Positions 29,885 to 39,116 of a DNA stretch of 64,000 nt are shown here, one piece after another. The notes below the pieces were generated by a model. That model did not search any database. It was given only the letters and a program-made list of their open reading frames with translations, and was not told the origin of the DNA. The DNA lies in contig NJIE01000009.1 of assembly GCA_002213445.1 (NCBI GenBank), positions 124,001-188,000 on the forward strand. Reading direction: 5' to 3'. The position numbers and the translations under genes are program-made. Each line of letters starts with the position of its first letter. Within the stretch, counting starts at the first letter, position 1. Origin of the DNA: Xenophilus sp. AP218F. Its GTDB lineage: Bacteria > Pseudomonadota > Gammaproteobacteria > Burkholderiales > Chromobacteriaceae.

Positions 29885-31822
29885 CTTTCCTGGCCGCCAG
29901 CGCCGCGCGCGGCGCAGCCAGGCCCGCTCCGCCGCCGGATCCGCCGCCGCGCGCTCGTAACGCAGGGCGATATAATCGCGAATCAAGGCGCGCAAGCGCC
30001 GATAGTCCTCGCGCGGCAGATGCCTCGCCGCGTCCAGCAGTTCCAGCGGGCCCAGACTATCGCCCGCCACGATGCCGCGCGCCCGCAAACGCCGGCGCAG
30101 CAGCAGCCAGCCGGCAGCCAGCGGCGCTTGCCGGGGAGAGCGCCGCCACCACAACCAGACCGGCGCGGCCGCCAGCAGCCCGCCAAGCAGCAGGCCCCGC
30201 GTCACGCTGGCGGCATCCACCTGATCGCCGATTCCCAGCTGGCGAAACAGGCTTTGCTGCCGGCCGGCGTCGTAACCCACCACCCACTGCTGCCAGGCAA
30301 AGCCGGCAGCCTGCCAATTTTGCTGCCAACGCAGCCGCCAGCCGCCGGGCAAGGCCTGCTCCAGCCCGCTCTCCCGGGCCAACGCCGGCAACGCCCGCTC
30401 GCTCCCCTGCTCCACCCGCTGCGGCGAGACCACGGCGGTCGGGTCGACCCGCAGCCACTCGCCGCGCTCCGCCAGCCAGACCTCCACCCAGGCGTGGGCG
30501 TCGGAGGAACGCACTTGCCAGAAACCGCCCACCGGATTGAATTCGGCGCCCTGGTAACCCAGCACCACCCGCGACGGCAGGCCGGCGGCGCGGGCCAGAA
30601 AGGCCAGCGCCGAGGCGTAATGCTCGCAAAAGCCTTGCCGGCTGGAAAACAGGAATTGATCGATCGCCTCGCCGTCCAGCAAGGGCGGCGTCAGGGTGTA
30701 CTGGAAGCCCCCCCGGCGAAAATGCGCCAGGGCCCGGGCAAGAAACGCCTCGCCGCCGCCGGCCTGGCGTCGCCAGCCGCGCGCCAGCTCTACGCTGCGC
30801 GGATTGCCCGGCGGCAAGCGCGTATAGAAGGCCTGCTGGCTGGCCGACAGCGCCGCCTGGTAACGCGCCCCCAGCTGGCTGGACGCCTGATAGCGAAACA
30901 GCTGCCCGCCGGCATCGGTTTTGCGCAGCAGCCCCCCGGCTTGCAACTGTCCGTCTTCCGGCGCTTGCCGCGGGTAATCGAGCGCCGGCAGCCTGTCCTT
31001 GTCCGGCTCCAGCGTCACGCGATAGGACAGCGGCCGCCCGCCAGTCAGCGCGGCGTCCTCCTCGCCGCGCCCGGCTGCGCTCGACCAGCGCCGACCGTCA
31101 AAATCGTCCAGCAACAGCACTCGCCAATACAGCTCGTGACGCGCCGGCGGCGGGCCGGCGAATACTACCGAGAACAGCGGTTCGCGGCTCAGGATCAGGC
31201 GGCTGACGCTGCCCGGCTCCATCTCGTTGCCCAGGCTGCGCCCGGTGCTCGCCGCCTCGTCCCCCAGGCTCCACAGCGGTCCGGGCAAACGCGGCATGAT
31301 CACGAACAGCGCCAGCATCAAGGGCAAGCCCAACCCTAGGCCCTGCAAGGCCTGGCGCAAACTCGCGCCCGGCTCGCCTCCAGCCAGGCAAACGCAGGCC
31401 CAGGTCAGCGCCAGCAGACTCGTAGCCAGCCAGAGCGCCGCCAGCGGCGACTGGTCGAACAGCAAGGGGATGGCCGCCAGAAAGAAGCCCAGGGCCAGCG
31501 CCACCCGCCAGTCGCGCTCGCTGTCCGCCTCCAGCGCTTTCAGGCCGATCAGAAGCAGCAGCACCGCCCCCCCGCCTTCGCGCCCCGACAGACTGGCGGT
31601 CTGCATCCACAACAGCCCCAGCGGCAGAAGCGCGCCCGGCAGCAGCCAGCGCCGCGCCGGCAAACGCCCGCCGCTCGCCAGCAGCCGGGCGCGCCAGAAC
31701 AGAGACAACAGGAACAGCAGGAACAGCCACCACGGCAAGCGCCAGGCCAAGGGCAAGGCGGTAATCAGCAAAGCGGCCAAGACCGGCATGCCGGGCGTGG
31801 CCAGCCGGCGCGCCGCCGTCAT
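29870..31822 (-). CDS. Transglutaminase-like membrane protein, TgpA/DUF3488 type
   Basis: A 650-residue inner-membrane protein. The N-terminal 170 residues or so hold several hydrophobic segments (DUF3488-like), the middle is periplasmic, and a transglutaminase core follows with the full triad: Cys in RQGFCEHYASA, His in SSDAHAWVEVW and Asp in LRVDPTAVV. A further TM segment and a short DUF4129-like tail end the protein. It overlaps the DUF58 gene by 4 bp (ATGA), forming a moxR-DUF58-transglutaminase operon. Such loci occur widely; TgpA is essential in Pseudomonas aeruginosa, but the substrate is unknown. Confidence 0.9.
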   Translation of the reverse strand: MTAARRLATPGMPVLAALLITALPLAWRLPWWLFLLFLLSLFWRARLLASGGRLPARRWLLPGALLPLGLLWMQTASLSGREGGGAVLLLLIGLKALEADSERDWRVALALGFFLAAIPLLFDQSPLAALWLATSLLALTWACVCLAGGEPGASLRQALQGLGLGLPLMLALFVIMPRLPGPLWSLGDEAASTGRSLGNEMEPGSVSRLILSREPLFSVVFAGPPPARHELYWRVLLLDDFDGRRWSSAAGRGEEDAALTGGRPLSYRVTLEPDKDRLPALDYPRQAPEDGQLQAGGLLRKTDAGGQLFRYQASSQLGARYQAALSASQQAFYTRLPPGNPRSVELARGWRRQAGGGEAFLARALAHFRRGGFQYTLTPPLLDGEAIDQFLFSSRQGFCEHYASALAFLARAAGLPSRVVLGYQGAEFNPVGGFWQVRSSDAHAWVEVWLAERGEWLRVDPTAVVSPQRVEQGSERALPALARESGLEQALPGGWRLRWQQNWQAAGFAWQQWVVGYDAGRQQSLFRQLGIGDQVDAASVTRGLLLGGLLAAAPVWLWWRRSPRQAPLAAGWLLLRRRLRARGIVAGDSLGPLELLDAARHLPREDYRRLRALIRDYIALRYERAAADPAAERAWLRRARRWRPGKQNPG

Positions 31823-32769
31823 CGCCCGCTCCCGAACAGAGCCAGCGCGGTCAAGGCCAGTTCGCGCTGCCGCGGCTGCGGCCCGACGCTGCCGCCAGGC
31901 AGGCGCAGGCAGTAAGGCTGGCGCAAACGCTCGCAACGCTCGACTCGCCAGGCCAGCCGCGACAGTCTCAGTTCTTGCTCGGCCAACTGGTCATAGTCAT
32001 GCCAATCCAGCAGCTCCACGCCGGCGCCATCCGGTCCGGCAAAGCGCTTGCTGCTCAGCTGCTCGCGACTGGCCAGTACTTTCCAGGCGATCTGCCGCGG
32101 CGAATCGCCCGGCTGGTAAACGTCGAGATGGGAAAAGTCGTCGCTGCCGGCGCTTGGCCCCGCGCCGGGCGACGCGCCAGGCAAAAACCGCCCGCCGCGG
32201 CCATCGGCCAAGGGCTGCGGATACACCAGCGTCCGCGCCGAGAGCCGCACCACCGCCCAGGCGCGCACCAGGCCAAACGGCGCTTCGCTGTACAGACGGC
32301 ACGGCGGCAGGGCCAGCCAGCCGCGTCGCGCCGCCGGCACGGCGAGCGACAAGGTTAGGGACGCGAAACCTGGCAGCTCGCAGTCCCGTGGCTCGGCGTC
32401 CACGCCCAGCAGGCCGAGGCGCAAACGCCTAGCCGCCGCGCCAGGATTGCTCAGGCGCAAATCGAACCGAGCCGCGCCGCCGGCGAACACCGCCGGCCCC
32501 GCCGCCGCCTCCACCCGCAAGCCGGCCAGTTGCCGGTAGGCCGCCAGCACCGCGGCCAGCGCCAGGCCGACGATCCAGAACGCCAGCGCGTAAGCCAGGC
32601 TGACCTGATAATTGACCGCGCCCACCCACGCCGCCAGGGCCGCCAGCAACAGCAACCAGCCCATCGCGGTGGGCAGCAGGTAAATCCGCCGTTGCCGCAA
32701 GCGGCTCTCCCGCTCCACCGGCAGACGTCGAATCAGCCAGCCCCGCAGCCGATCACGGAATGGCGACAT
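31819..32769 (-). CDS. DUF58 domain protein
   Basis: A 316-residue protein with two membrane segments near the N-terminus (about residues 30-75) and a DUF58 domain. The signature SDDFSHLDVYQPGDSPRQIAWKVLAS is visible in two pieces near residues 205-235 and matches the family pattern of Asp, Tyr-X-Pro-Gly-Asp and Arg-X-Ile-X-Trp-Lys. The start at 32769 overlaps the moxR end by 17 bp; a longer in-frame version inside moxR is rejected. DUF58 proteins are the usual partners of MoxR ATPases and carry a VWA-like fold in some cases. The exact role is not known. Confidence 0.88.
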   Translation of the reverse strand: MSPFRDRLRGWLIRRLPVERESRLRQRRIYLLPTAMGWLLLLAALAAWVGAVNYQVSLAYALAFWIVGLALAAVLAAYRQLAGLRVEAAAGPAVFAGGAARFDLRLSNPGAAARRLRLGLLGVDAEPRDCELPGFASLTLSLAVPAARRGWLALPPCRLYSEAPFGLVRAWAVVRLSARTLVYPQPLADGRGGRFLPGASPGAGPSAGSDDFSHLDVYQPGDSPRQIAWKVLASREQLSSKRFAGPDGAGVELLDWHDYDQLAEQELRLSRLAWRVERCERLRQPYCLRLPGGSVGPQPRQRELALTALALFGSGR

Positions 32770-33658
32770 GGCGCAGCAAACGTTCGAGTTCGACGGCGAC
32801 GTCCGCGCCGCCGGCGCTGCACAGCCGGTGGCCGCATACCGGCAGAAACACCGCCTTGACGTCCTCGGGCAATACATGTCGCCGCCCTTCCAATAGCGCC
32901 CAGGCGCGGGCGGCGGCCAGCAAGGCCAGGCCGGCGCGCGGGCTCAAGCCGCCGGCGAAGCCGCTGTGGCCGCGGGTGGCCTGCAATAGCGCGAGCACGT
33001 AATCGGCCAGCGCCGGCGTCGCCGTCACCGCGTCCAGCTGCCGCTGCCAATCCAGCAGCTCATCCGGCCGCAGCAACGCGCCGATCGAGCCGATCAAGCG
33101 GCGTCGGTCTTCGCCCAGCAGCAGCGCCCGCTCCGCTTCCGGCGGCGGATAGCCCAGCGAGATGCGCATCAGGAAGCGATCCAGCTGCGACTCCGGCAAG
33201 GGGAAAGTGCCCATCTGTTCGCCTGGGTTCTGGGTGGCGATGACGAAAAACGGCTCCGGCAGACGGCGCGAGACGCCGTCGATCGACACCTGTCGCTCCT
33301 CCATCGCCTCCAGCAGCGCCGATTGCGTCTTGGGCGAGGCGCGGTTGATCTCGTCGGCCAGCAACACCTGGCTGAACACCGGCCCGGGGTGCAAGACGAA
33401 ACCGCCGCTGTCGCGCTGATAGATATTGACGCCCAGAATGTCCGCGGGAAGCAGGTCGCTGGTGAATTGCACGCGCCGATAGTCAAGCCCCAGCACCGAA
33501 GCCAGCCCATGCGCCAGCGTGGTCTTGCCCACGCCCGGCACGTCTTCGATCAGGAGATGGCCGCGCGCCAGCAGGCAGGCCAGGGCCAGCTTGATCGCCT
33601 GCGGCTTGCCCAGAATCAGTTGATTGAGCTGTCGATAAGCCAGACTGAGAGATTGCAT
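32753..33658 (-). CDS. MoxR-family AAA+ ATPase
   Basis: A 301-residue AAA+ protein of the MoxR branch, generally chaperone-like and thought to act on the DUF58 partner. Walker A GVGKTTLAHGLA (about residues 42-53), Walker B VLLADEINRASPKTQ, and the sensor region PFFVIATQNPGEQMGTFPLPESQLDRF are all present. It is the first gene of a three-gene operon with DUF58 and a TgpA-like transglutaminase. It is divergent from a histone-deacetylase-family gene 66 bp away. Confidence 0.94.
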   Translation of the reverse strand: MQSLSLAYRQLNQLILGKPQAIKLALACLLARGHLLIEDVPGVGKTTLAHGLASVLGLDYRRVQFTSDLLPADILGVNIYQRDSGGFVLHPGPVFSQVLLADEINRASPKTQSALLEAMEERQVSIDGVSRRLPEPFFVIATQNPGEQMGTFPLPESQLDRFLMRISLGYPPPEAERALLLGEDRRRLIGSIGALLRPDELLDWQRQLDAVTATPALADYVLALLQATRGHSGFAGGLSPRAGLALLAAARAWALLEGRRHVLPEDVKAVFLPVCGHRLCSAGGADVAVELERLLRHVAIP

Positions 33659-33724
33659 TTACCCCCCGTTGCGCGCACTATTTATTGGAAATACATAAAC
33701 ATTGTACGCAACAAGGAATCGCTC

Positions 33725-34684
33725 GTGCTTACTTGGCTGAAAAACCGGCTGCAACGCAGCGGCCTGACTGCCTACATCACCCATTCCGACTGTCTGCTGC
33801 ACAATATGGGCGTAGGCCATCCGGAATGTCCGGAGCGTCTCACCGCGATCCGCGACCAGCTGATGGCCGCGCAAATCTTCGACAGCCTGCAGGAGGTGGA
33901 AGCGCCGGAGGTCACCGACCAGCAACTGGCCCGCGTCCATCCGCCGCGCTACGTGGAATACCTGGAAGCCTGCGTGCCCAATGTCGGCACCTTCCGCGTG
34001 GACCCGGACACTGCCATGTCCTCCGGCACGCTGATCGCCGCCCGCCGCGCCGCCGGCGCGGTGATCAAGGCGGTGGAGCTGGTGGCCGAGGACAAAGCCC
34101 CTAACGCCTTCTGCGCCATCCGTCCGCCCGGCCATCACGCCGAGAGCGACAAGGCGATGGGCTTCTGCTTCTTCAACAACATCGCCATCGGCGTCAACCA
34201 CGCCCTGTCGCACTACAAGTTCGAGCGGGTGGCGGTCATCGACTTCGACGTCCACCACGGCAACGGCACCGAGGAAATCCTGCACCACGATCCGCGGGTG
34301 ATGATGCTGTCCATCTTCCAGCATCCGTTCTACCCCTACTGCGGCGACGAGCCGCGCGGCGGCAACATGCACAACGTGCCGCTCAAGGCCGGCAGCGGCG
34401 GCCGAGAATTCCGCGAAGTGGTGGAAAACGTCTGGCTGCCGCTATTGCACGACTTCCAGCCGCAGATGCTGTTCATCTCCGCCGGTTTCGACGCTCACCG
34501 CGAAGACGACATGGGTTCGCTCGGCCTGGTCGAATCCGATTACGAATGGGTCACCCGCCACCTGATGCAGATCGCCGACCAGTACGCCGCCGGCCGGGTG
34601 GTATCGGTGCTGGAAGGCGGCTACGACCTCTCCTCGCTGGGCCGCAGCGTCACCGCCCACATCAAGGTGCTGTCCGACGGCTGA
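33725..34684 (+). CDS. Histone deacetylase-family protein (acetyl-amine deacetylase)
   Basis: A 319-residue zinc hydrolase of the HDAC/acetoin-utilisation family, which removes acetyl groups from lysine side chains or polyamines. Active-site motifs are complete: RPPGHHAESD (catalytic His pair), DFDVHHGNGTEEIL (zinc ligands Asp and His) and ISAGFDAHREDDMG (third ligand Asp). I chose a GTG start at 33725 because AAGGA lies 7 nt upstream and the homology begins here; no ATG is suitably placed. It ends in a bidirectional terminator. With the Pat-like acetyltransferase in the same window, a role in protein deacetylation is possible but not shown. Confidence 0.92.
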   Translation: MLTWLKNRLQRSGLTAYITHSDCLLHNMGVGHPECPERLTAIRDQLMAAQIFDSLQEVEAPEVTDQQLARVHPPRYVEYLEACVPNVGTFRVDPDTAMSSGTLIAARRAAGAVIKAVELVAEDKAPNAFCAIRPPGHHAESDKAMGFCFFNNIAIGVNHALSHYKFERVAVIDFDVHHGNGTEEILHHDPRVMMLSIFQHPFYPYCGDEPRGGNMHNVPLKAGSGGREFREVVENVWLPLLHDFQPQMLFISAGFDAHREDDMGSLGLVESDYEWVTRHLMQIADQYAAGRVVSVLEGGYDLSSLGRSVTAHIKVLSDG

Positions 34685-34700
34685 GCCGGCCGCGCCCAAG

Positions 34701-34728
34701 AAAAAAGCCGCTTGACGCGGCTTTTTTT
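34701..34728. terminator. Bidirectional terminator between the deacetylase gene and plsY
   Basis: AAAAAAGCCGC (34701-34711) pairs with GCGGCTTTTTTT (34717-34728), giving a stem flanked by A and T runs, so it can act for both convergent genes. Confidence 0.9.
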
Positions 34729-34736
34729 GACGGGAT

Positions 34737-35360
34737 TCAGGCCTTGTCGGCCGGCTTGCCGCCTATCTTGTCCTCCTGGCCGGTCATCAGTTTGACCAGA
34801 TTGGACTTGTGGCGATGCACCACCAGGATGGCGATGATGATGCAGGTGCCGAAGAACACGCTGTCCGGCCCCAGGATGAAATAAGCGTAAACCGGCGCCA
34901 GCACGCTGGCCACGATGGCCGACAGCGAGGAAATCTTGACGACGAAGGCCATGAACAGCCAGGTCGCCACCGCCGCCAGCGCCAGCCACAGATTGATCGC
35001 GAACAGGATGCCCACCGCGGTGGCTACGCCCTTGCCGCCCTTGAAGCCGAAGAACACCGGCCACATATGGCCCGCCAGCACCGCCAGCGCGCACATGGCC
35101 ACCACCTGGTTGTCCAGGCCGAAACGCGGCGCCAGCCAGGCCGCCAACGCCACCGCCACCCAGCCTTTCACCCCGTCGCCCAGCAAGGTCAACGCCGCCG
35201 CCAGCTTCTTGCCGCTGCGCAACACATTGGTGGCGCCGGGGTTGCCGGAGCCGTAGCTGCGCGGGTCGGCCATGCCCATCGCCTTGCTGACGATGACGGC
35301 GAAGGACAGCGAACCGATCAGGTAGGCCGCGACGACAAAAGCAAAAGCTGTCGTAGTCAT
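34737..35360 (-). CDS. plsY: Acyl-phosphate:glycerol-3-phosphate acyltransferase
   Basis: Integral membrane enzyme that makes lysophosphatidate from acyl-phosphate and glycerol-3-phosphate, the first step of phospholipid synthesis. The 207-residue product has about five hydrophobic segments and the three family motifs: YLIGSLSFAVI with RSYGSGNPGATNVLR, GHMWPVFFGFKGGKGVAT, and VVHRHKSNLVKLMTG. The start at 35360 is the family-like MTTTAFAFVVAAYLIG; a longer in-frame start is rejected. It is divergent from folB, an arrangement common in proteobacteria. Confidence 0.96.
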   Translation of the reverse strand: MTTTAFAFVVAAYLIGSLSFAVIVSKAMGMADPRSYGSGNPGATNVLRSGKKLAAALTLLGDGVKGWVAVALAAWLAPRFGLDNQVVAMCALAVLAGHMWPVFFGFKGGKGVATAVGILFAINLWLALAAVATWLFMAFVVKISSLSAIVASVLAPVYAYFILGPDSVFFGTCIIIAILVVHRHKSNLVKLMTGQEDKIGGKPADKA

Positions 35361-35443
35361 GGTGATGGTGTACCCATTAGAGTTAGAATAGAAGGCTTCG
35401 GATTTTACGGTATCGGGCGCTAAACCCCAACTCCCAGACACTG

Positions 35444-35803
35444 ATGGACATCATATTCCTGCGCGAGGTGCGCGCCGACACCATCATCGGCGTATACGAA
35501 TGGGAGCGCCAAGCCGCGCAAACCCTGGAAATCGACCTGGAAATCGGCATTCCCAGCGAAACGCCGTGCCATAGCGACAATATCGGCGACACCATCCACT
35601 ACGGCGTGGTGGTGGAGCGCTTGCGCCAGGCGCTCGCCGAGCAGCACTTCCTGCTGCTGGAGGCGCTGGCGGAGTTCATCGCCAAGATGATACGCGAGGA
35701 CTTCGGCGCGCCGTGGGTCAAGGTGGGCGTCACCAAGCTCGGGATCCTGCCGGGCGTCAAACAGGTGGGCGTACTGATCGAGCGCGGCCACCGTCCGCAC
35801 TGA
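35444..35803 (+). CDS. folB: Dihydroneopterin aldolase
   Basis: Folate pathway enzyme that cleaves dihydroneopterin to 6-hydroxymethyl-dihydropterin and glycolaldehyde. The 119-residue product starts MDIIFLREVRADTIIGVYEWER; the Glu of YEWER and the Lys of VTKLGILPGVKQVGV fit the catalytic positions. YGVVVERL and LLLEALAEFIA are family blocks. It is divergent from plsY (83 bp between starts) and ends in a strong terminator. Confidence 0.95.
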   Translation: MDIIFLREVRADTIIGVYEWERQAAQTLEIDLEIGIPSETPCHSDNIGDTIHYGVVVERLRQALAEQHFLLLEALAEFIAKMIREDFGAPWVKVGVTKLGILPGVKQVGVLIERGHRPH

Positions 35804-35830
35804 GCGGCGGCCTGCGGCTCGCCGCAAACC

Positions 35831-35857
35831 AAACGGCCCGCGTCGCGGGCCGTTTTT
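35831..35857 (+). terminator. Rho-independent terminator after folB
   Basis: A 9-bp stem AACGGCCCG/CGGGCCGTT (35832-35840 with 35846-35854), loop CGTCG, then a T run to 35857. Confidence 0.9.
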
Positions 35858-35894
35858 CATCGTCGGCGCTCAATCGCCGCCGGCGTCAAACCGC

Positions 35895-36284
35895 TTATTG
35901 ATTGCGCATGAAGTCGGCGGTGTTGTGGAAGGCCTCCAGCAGTTTGTCCTTGAGCCAGTCCTCCACCACCAGCTCGCTCACCGCCTGGCGCATGCAATGC
36001 ATCCACTGGTCTCGGGCGGCCTCATCGATGGCGAACGGCAGGTGGCGCATGCGCAGCCTGGGGTGGCCGAAGGCCTCCATGTACAGCGCGGGGCCGCCCA
36101 GCCAGCCGGACAGAAACATGAACAGCTTTTGCCGCGAGCCGGCCAGATCCGCCGGATGCATGTCGCGCAAGGGCCTGACCGCCGGGTCGCTGTCCATGAT
36201 GTCGTAGAAACGGTCGCTCAACCAGCGCACCACGCCCTCGCCGCCCAACAACTGGTACGGCGTCATTTCCTGCACTTCGCTCAC
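35895..36284 (-). CDS. glbO: Group II truncated haemoglobin
   Basis: A 129-residue 2-on-2 globin. Ligand-pocket residues of group II are all visible: Tyr27 (B10) in DRFYDIMD, proximal His81 (F8) in LRMRHLPFAI, and the diagnostic Trp94 (G8) in RDQWMHCM. GGPALYMEAFGHPRLRMRH is the usual FGHP segment. Such proteins bind oxygen, nitric oxide or peroxide; the role here is not known. The start is 1 bp from the purT stop, so it is co-transcribed as the second gene after purT. Confidence 0.93.
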   Translation of the reverse strand: MSEVQEMTPYQLLGGEGVVRWLSDRFYDIMDSDPAVRPLRDMHPADLAGSRQKLFMFLSGWLGGPALYMEAFGHPRLRMRHLPFAIDEAARDQWMHCMRQAVSELVVEDWLKDKLLEAFHNTADFMRNQ

Positions 36285-36285
36285 T

Positions 36286-37488
36286 TCATTCTCCAGAAAC
36301 CGGCTTCACCAGCGAGGCCGCCTGCCTCGCCCGCTCGCGCGCCAAGGCCGCATTATCGGCGAAAGCCACCGCCACGCCCATACGGCGCTTGAGGAAACTC
36401 TCCGGCTTGCCGAACAGGCGCAGGTCCGCGCCCGGCACCGCCAGCGCCTCGGCCACGCCGTCAAAGGCGATGCCCTTGGCGTCCATGCCGCCGTAGATCA
36501 CCGCCGACGCGCCCGGCTGGCGCAACCCGGCGTCCACCGGCAGGCCGAGAATGGCGCGGGCGTGCAATTCGAATTCGGAAAAACGCTGGGTGGCCAGCGT
36601 CACCAGCCCGGTGTCGTGCGGCCGCGGGCTGACTTCGGAAAACCAGACCTGATCGCCCTTGACGAACAGCTCCACGCCGAACAGGCCGCGGCCGCCCAGC
36701 GCGTCGGTCACCGCCTTGGAAATCTCGCGGGCGCGCAGCAGCGCCAGCTTGCTCATTTCCTGCGGCTGCCAGCTCTCGACATAATCGCCGCTCTGCTGCA
36801 AATGGCCGATGGGCGCGCAGAAATGGGTGGCGATGCCGCCCTTGCCGTCGCTGGCGCGCACTGTCAGCTGGGTGATTTCATAATCGAAGTCGATGAAGCC
36901 CTCGACGATGACCTTGCCCTTGGCCACGCGGCCGGCGCTGGCCGCGTATTCCCAGGCGCGCGCCACGTCGTCCGGGCCCCGCAGCAGCGATTGCCCCTTG
37001 CCGCTGGACGACATCACCGGCTTGACCAGGCAGGGATAGCCGATGCCGCCGTCTATCGCCGCCTGCAACGCTTCCAGGCTGGCGGCGAAGGCGTAAGGCG
37101 AGGTGGCCAAGCCCAGTTCTTCCGCGGCCAGGCGGCGGATGCCTTCCCGGTTCATGGTCAGATTGGCGGCGCGGGCGGTGGGAATCACCTCGGCCACGCC
37201 GTCGGCCTCGATGCGCAGCAGCTCCTCGGTGGCGATGGCCTCGATTTCCGGCACGATCAGATGCGGTTTCACCTTTTCCACCAGCTGGCGCAAGGCGCGC
37301 GGGTTGGACATGTCGATGACGTGGCTGGCATGCGCCGCCTGCATCGCCGGCGCGCCGGGATAGCGGTCCACGGCGATGGTTTCCACACCCAGCCGTTGCA
37401 AGGCGATCACCACCTCCTTGCCCAGCTCTCCGCTGCCCAGCAACATCACGCGAACCGCGCTGCGGCTCTCCGGCGTACCGATACGCAT
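36286..37488 (-). CDS. purT: Formate-dependent phosphoribosylglycinamide formyltransferase
   Basis: Purine synthesis enzyme that formylates GAR with formate and ATP, as an alternative to folate-dependent PurN. The 400-residue product is an ATP-grasp protein: [34 protein letters not shown]-like segment [26 protein letters not shown] for ATP binding, and [15 protein letters not shown]. The start at 37488 has GAGGAG about 8 nt upstream, so a longer in-frame start is not needed. The truncated haemoglobin gene follows with 1 bp between. The 198 bp upstream, to dadA, holds a perfect 7-bp hairpin (37596-37612), possibly ending dadA transcripts. Confidence 0.96.
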   Translation of the reverse strand: MRIGTPESRSAVRVMLLGSGELGKEVVIALQRLGVETIAVDRYPGAPAMQAAHASHVIDMSNPRALRQLVEKVKPHLIVPEIEAIATEELLRIEADGVAEVIPTARAANLTMNREGIRRLAAEELGLATSPYAFAASLEALQAAIDGGIGYPCLVKPVMSSSGKGQSLLRGPDDVARAWEYAASAGRVAKGKVIVEGFIDFDYEITQLTVRASDGKGGIATHFCAPIGHLQQSGDYVESWQPQEMSKLALLRAREISKAVTDALGGRGLFGVELFVKGDQVWFSEVSPRPHDTGLVTLATQRFSEFELHARAILGLPVDAGLRQPGASAVIYGGMDAKGIAFDGVAEALAVPGADLRLFGKPESFLKRRMGVAVAFADNAALARERARQAASLVKPVSGE

Positions 37489-37686
37489 GGCGACACTCCT
37501 CTGTATTGGACCGATCGGGCGCGATTCTAGCACGCATGGCCAAAGCGGAATCTTCAGCTGAAACCAGACTGGCTCGCCCCAAAACCCGCGCGGCGAAGCG
37601 CCGGCGGCGCTTGAGGCATGGTTCGACCAGGTTCTGCGCTCACTCGGGCGGGAGACCCCGCGGCGAACGGCGACGAAAGCGCGGCG

Positions 37687-38943
37687 CTAGGCGCGGCAGA
37701 AGGCGAAATCCAGCGCCGGCTGCCGGCCGCTGATCAGTTCGGCGATGGCGCGGCCGGAGCCCGGCCCCTCGGTCCAGCCCAGCGTGCCGTGGCCGGTATT
37801 GAGATACAGGCCGCGTATCGGGCTTGCGCCTATCAGCGGCACGTTGCCCGGCGTGGACGGCCGCAGCCCGGTCCAGAAGCGGGCCGCGCCCCAGTCGCAG
37901 CCCTCTGGGAACAGGGCGCGGCCGCGCTGCAGCAGCGCCTGGCAACGCAGCGGGTTGAGGTGGGAGGAATAGCCGGACAGCTCCGCCGTCCCGGCCAGCC
38001 GCAGGGTATCGCCCAGGCGGCTGAACACCACTTTGTGCGCCTCGTCGGTCACGCTCACGCTCGGCGCTACGGCTTCGTTCACCACCGGCACCGTCGCCGA
38101 ATAGCCCTTGGTCGGATAAATGGGCAGACGCAGGCCCAGCGGCGCGGTCAGCAGCGGCGAATAGCTGCCCAGCGCCAGCACGTAGGCATCCGCCTCCACT
38201 CGCTGGTAATCGCCCTCCGGCGTGGTGACCGACACGCCTATCATCTCGCCGCGCGCGGCCTCCAGCGCGTTGACGCGGGTATTGAAGCGAAACTCCACGC
38301 CCCGCACCGCGGCCGCTTGCGCCAGCGCCTCGGTGAACAGATGCACGTCGCCGGACTCGTCGTCCGGGCTCCAGCTGACGCCGGCCAGTTGCGGAACCAG
38401 GTGCGCCAGCGCCGGCTCCAGCGTCGCCACCGCATCCGGCGGCAGAATCTGCTGATTGATGCCCAGCGCGTTGAGCTGCCCGGCGCCATGCCTGGCGCGC
38501 GCCAGCTGCCGCTTGTCGTAGAGCAGGGTCAGGATGCCGCAGGCGCGCTGCTGGTAGGCGATGCCGGTTTCCTCGCGCAGCTGGCGCAGCGTCTCGAGGC
38601 TATAGCTGCCCAGCGCCGCCATTTGCCGCATATTGCACGCGCTGCGCCCGGGCAGGCACTCGCGCAGGAAACCGAGAATCCAGCGCCATTGCGCCGGATC
38701 GAGCTGCGGCCGGAACAGCAAGGGCGCGTCGTCGCGCCACAGCCATTTGAGCACCTGCCAGGGCGCATGCGGATTGGCCCAGGGCTCGGCGTGGCTGACC
38801 GATATTTGCCCGCCGTTGGCGAAGCTGGTCTCGCGGGCCACGCCGCAGGCGCGCTCCAGCACCACCACCTCGTGGCCCATGCCGGCCAGAAACCAGGCGC
38901 TGCTCACGCCCACCACGCCGGCGCCCAATACCGCGACTCGCAT
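37687..38943 (-). CDS. dadA: D-amino acid dehydrogenase
   Basis: FAD enzyme that oxidises D-amino acids, mainly D-alanine, to oxo acids and passes electrons to the respiratory chain. The 418-residue product starts MRVAVLGAGVVGVSSAWFLA, with the GXGXXG dinucleotide fold, followed by VVLERACGVARETSFANGGQ and, near the end, RPSTPGNVPLIGASPIRGLYLNTGHGTLGW. These match DadA closely. The alanine racemase (dadX) that often follows is absent; purT is next downstream after 198 bp. Confidence 0.94.
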   Translation of the reverse strand: MRVAVLGAGVVGVSSAWFLAGMGHEVVVLERACGVARETSFANGGQISVSHAEPWANPHAPWQVLKWLWRDDAPLLFRPQLDPAQWRWILGFLRECLPGRSACNMRQMAALGSYSLETLRQLREETGIAYQQRACGILTLLYDKRQLARARHGAGQLNALGINQQILPPDAVATLEPALAHLVPQLAGVSWSPDDESGDVHLFTEALAQAAAVRGVEFRFNTRVNALEAARGEMIGVSVTTPEGDYQRVEADAYVLALGSYSPLLTAPLGLRLPIYPTKGYSATVPVVNEAVAPSVSVTDEAHKVVFSRLGDTLRLAGTAELSGYSSHLNPLRCQALLQRGRALFPEGCDWGAARFWTGLRPSTPGNVPLIGASPIRGLYLNTGHGTLGWTEGPGSGRAIAELISGRQPALDFAFCRA

Positions 38944-39116
38944 TACCGCTCCTTTTGCCGAATGGCGCAAAGCAACGGGCAAGACTGGCTTGCCCGTTGG
39001 ATGGAACCCGCTCGCGACGCCTGACGGCACATGTCGCGCATAGACTCTGAAACGCTGCGATATTACGCGCCCCGCGCAGCGGCCTCAACGCCGCAGATCA
39101 ACAAACCGCCCGTCGC

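Noticed and set aside
37506-37733. Arg-rich 75-codon frame between purT and dadA
   Set aside because: Extremely Arg-rich product typical of a wrong frame in GC-rich DNA; overlaps the end of dadA.
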